NCBI GenBank assembly: GCA_002633005.1
Contig: NMRA01000016.1
Location: forward strand, 223,396-287,395
Length of the DNA: 64,000 nt
Direction: 5' to 3'
DNA from: Phoronis australis
Taxonomy: Eukaryota > Phoronida > Phoronidae
Part shown: positions 62,760 to 64,000 of the stretch, one piece after another
Layout of the letters: each line of letters begins with the position of its first letter
How positions within the stretch are numbered: the first letter of the stretch is position 1
Notes under the pieces: generated by a model
Seen by the model: only the letters and a program-made list of their open reading frames with translations
What the model was told of the DNA's origin: nothing
The model's database searches: none
Position numbers and translations under genes: made by a program

Positions 62760-64000
62760 TTTGCTTTGTATTACTGGCCTCTGCCGGGAACTCTTCCTCT
62801 GATCTGTATTGAAGTCGCATCTTTATCTGGGTCCTACTTTGCCGGCTAAGTAATTCTGCTGTTATTTTATCACACAATATGGCCGACAAGTGAAATTCTG
62901 TTTTGTCAAAATTTCTCCACAAAAGAATGTTTTGTAGTGTGTAGATGCCATCAGTTAGATATCCTGGTAAAGTTTGCATTATTTTATGGCAACGTAATCA
63001 GCCTTTGAAAAATGGAAAATGACAGTTTTGGCTATTATTTTTGTGAAGAACAAGTGGAGAATTATGGGAACAATTTGATGTCATTACGTGTCATTAGAAT
63101 TGTCAAACAATGCTGGTGTTTTTTGACAACACAATTAAGACTGAAGAAAAGCTTCATGAAATTGTCCCATTGTGTGGGGACTGTCTTTGTATAGAGCAAG
63201 TATTGCTCTTGGAGCTGTGCAACATTCGTTTTTACATTTAGTAGAACTTGTCCACAGTCGGATAATTACCAGGGCCTAGGGTATAATCTTTGTACTCGAT
63301 GTCAAGCTCAGAATTATTTTTGACATTTTCCTCTTGATATTATATTACATAGAATGGAAAATGTCAAAAATATTTTCAAGTTCAATTTCGAGTATGAATG
63401 TTAGATTCCAGTTTGTCGTTTTTTAGTTAAGACTGGATTCAAGATTATTCTCCTGCCTTGTGTGTTGGCTATGCAGGGCATGTGTGCTCAGACACGTAAT
63501 GGCCGGAGGGCCTGAAAGAGACGAACTACTGAATCACATATTGTTCCAGTTGGTTATGTAAAACAATTAAATGCTCACTAGATGTCACAGCTGCTGTCTT
63601 AGCCACCAAAGTTGTGAAAATGGTCTTAGATCACAGGAGAGAAGTGATCCGTATATGTTATACAACGTACATGTTTATACCAGTGATTACTACACTGAGG
63701 CATGTGATCTGCAAAGGTATTTGAACGAGGCCAAAATCAGATTTCAAACGCCTTTGCATATCATGTATCGAGAAACACCACTTGCAAAAACGTAAGATGT
63801 ATAACATTATATTTATCGTGTACGCCACTGATGGTTCTAGGCTTGCGATTTTCCCTTTTTAAGAGGATTTTCTATTTTTTGGTTTCGATTTCCTTTTATG
63901 TGATTTCCAGTTTCCTATTTTTGCGTCTATTGTTTACCATTATTTTGACTTTATTCATGCAAAAACGTTTATTTCAGTTGAATTTTACAACACAGAAATA
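62760..64000. other. Downstream of PWP2
   Basis: Presumed PWP2 3' UTR, then intergenic sequence. No further gene is recognisable. The only weak polyadenylation candidate is an ATTAAA near 63567. The end is occupied by a third hAT-like MITE copy that runs off the window. Confidence 0.5.
63838..64000 (+). mobile_element. hAT-like MITE with CAGGGCTTGGAAT ends, copy 3 (cut by window end)
   Basis: TAGGCTTGCGATTTTCCC, then GGTTTCGATTTCCTTTTAT and TTTATTTCAGTTGAATTTTA match copy 1 (47944-48174) closely. The right end lies outside the window. Confidence 0.75.

Overview
The window looks like nuclear DNA of a marine invertebrate deuterostome, most likely a lancelet (Branchiostoma). This is inference. 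It rests on long AT-rich introns with GT-AG boundaries, three conserved animal housekeeping genes, a membrane-anchored 'short-chain collagen C4-like' protein of the kind expanded in lancelets, dense non-autonomous transposon remnants, and intronic minisatellites that begin at exon/intron junctions. A single N at 3413 suggests a draft assembly. I read no database; all gene names come from recognising the translated exons.

Layout: (1) 1-3.4 kb: two mucin-like Thr/Ser/Pro-rich exons on the minus strand, part of a larger gene that I cannot complete, plus a pair of direct repeats. (2) 5.5-30.4 kb, plus strand: a complete 22-exon gene for the Fe-S DNA helicase DDX11/ChlR1 (predicted 903 aa). All splice phases agree, and the Walker A, DEAH, motif V, motif VI and four Fe-S cysteines are intact. 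Its intron 6 holds an intronless minus-strand gene for a 405-aa type II membrane protein with a furin site, a short collagen stretch and a cysteine-rich C-terminal domain. (3) 33.7-41.4 kb, minus strand: a complete three-exon gene for the V-ATPase proteolipid subunit c (154 aa), convergent with DDX11. (4) 41.7-62.8 kb, plus strand: a complete 19-exon gene for PWP2 (937 aa), a WD40 protein of the small-subunit processome. It is head-to-head with the V-ATPase gene across a 366-bp putative bidirectional promoter.

The genes have unrelated jobs: sister-chromatid cohesion and replication (DDX11), organelle acidification (subunit c) and 18S rRNA processing (PWP2). They seem to be neighbours by position rather than by pathway.

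The most notable observation is a recurring architecture. At least six of the 41 DDX11 and PWP2 exons have a splice junction copied in tandem into the adjacent intron: exon end plus 5' splice site, or 3' splice site plus exon start. Units are about 61 to 128 bp, in 2 to 7 copies. In addition, two DDX11 exons begin only 9-16 bp after the end of copies of the same small transposon-like repeat. Splice junctions in this genome therefore appear to be hot spots for tandem duplication and element insertion. Intronic minisatellites tied to splice junctions have, as far as I recall, been reported in lancelets under the name 'mirages'; I could not check this.
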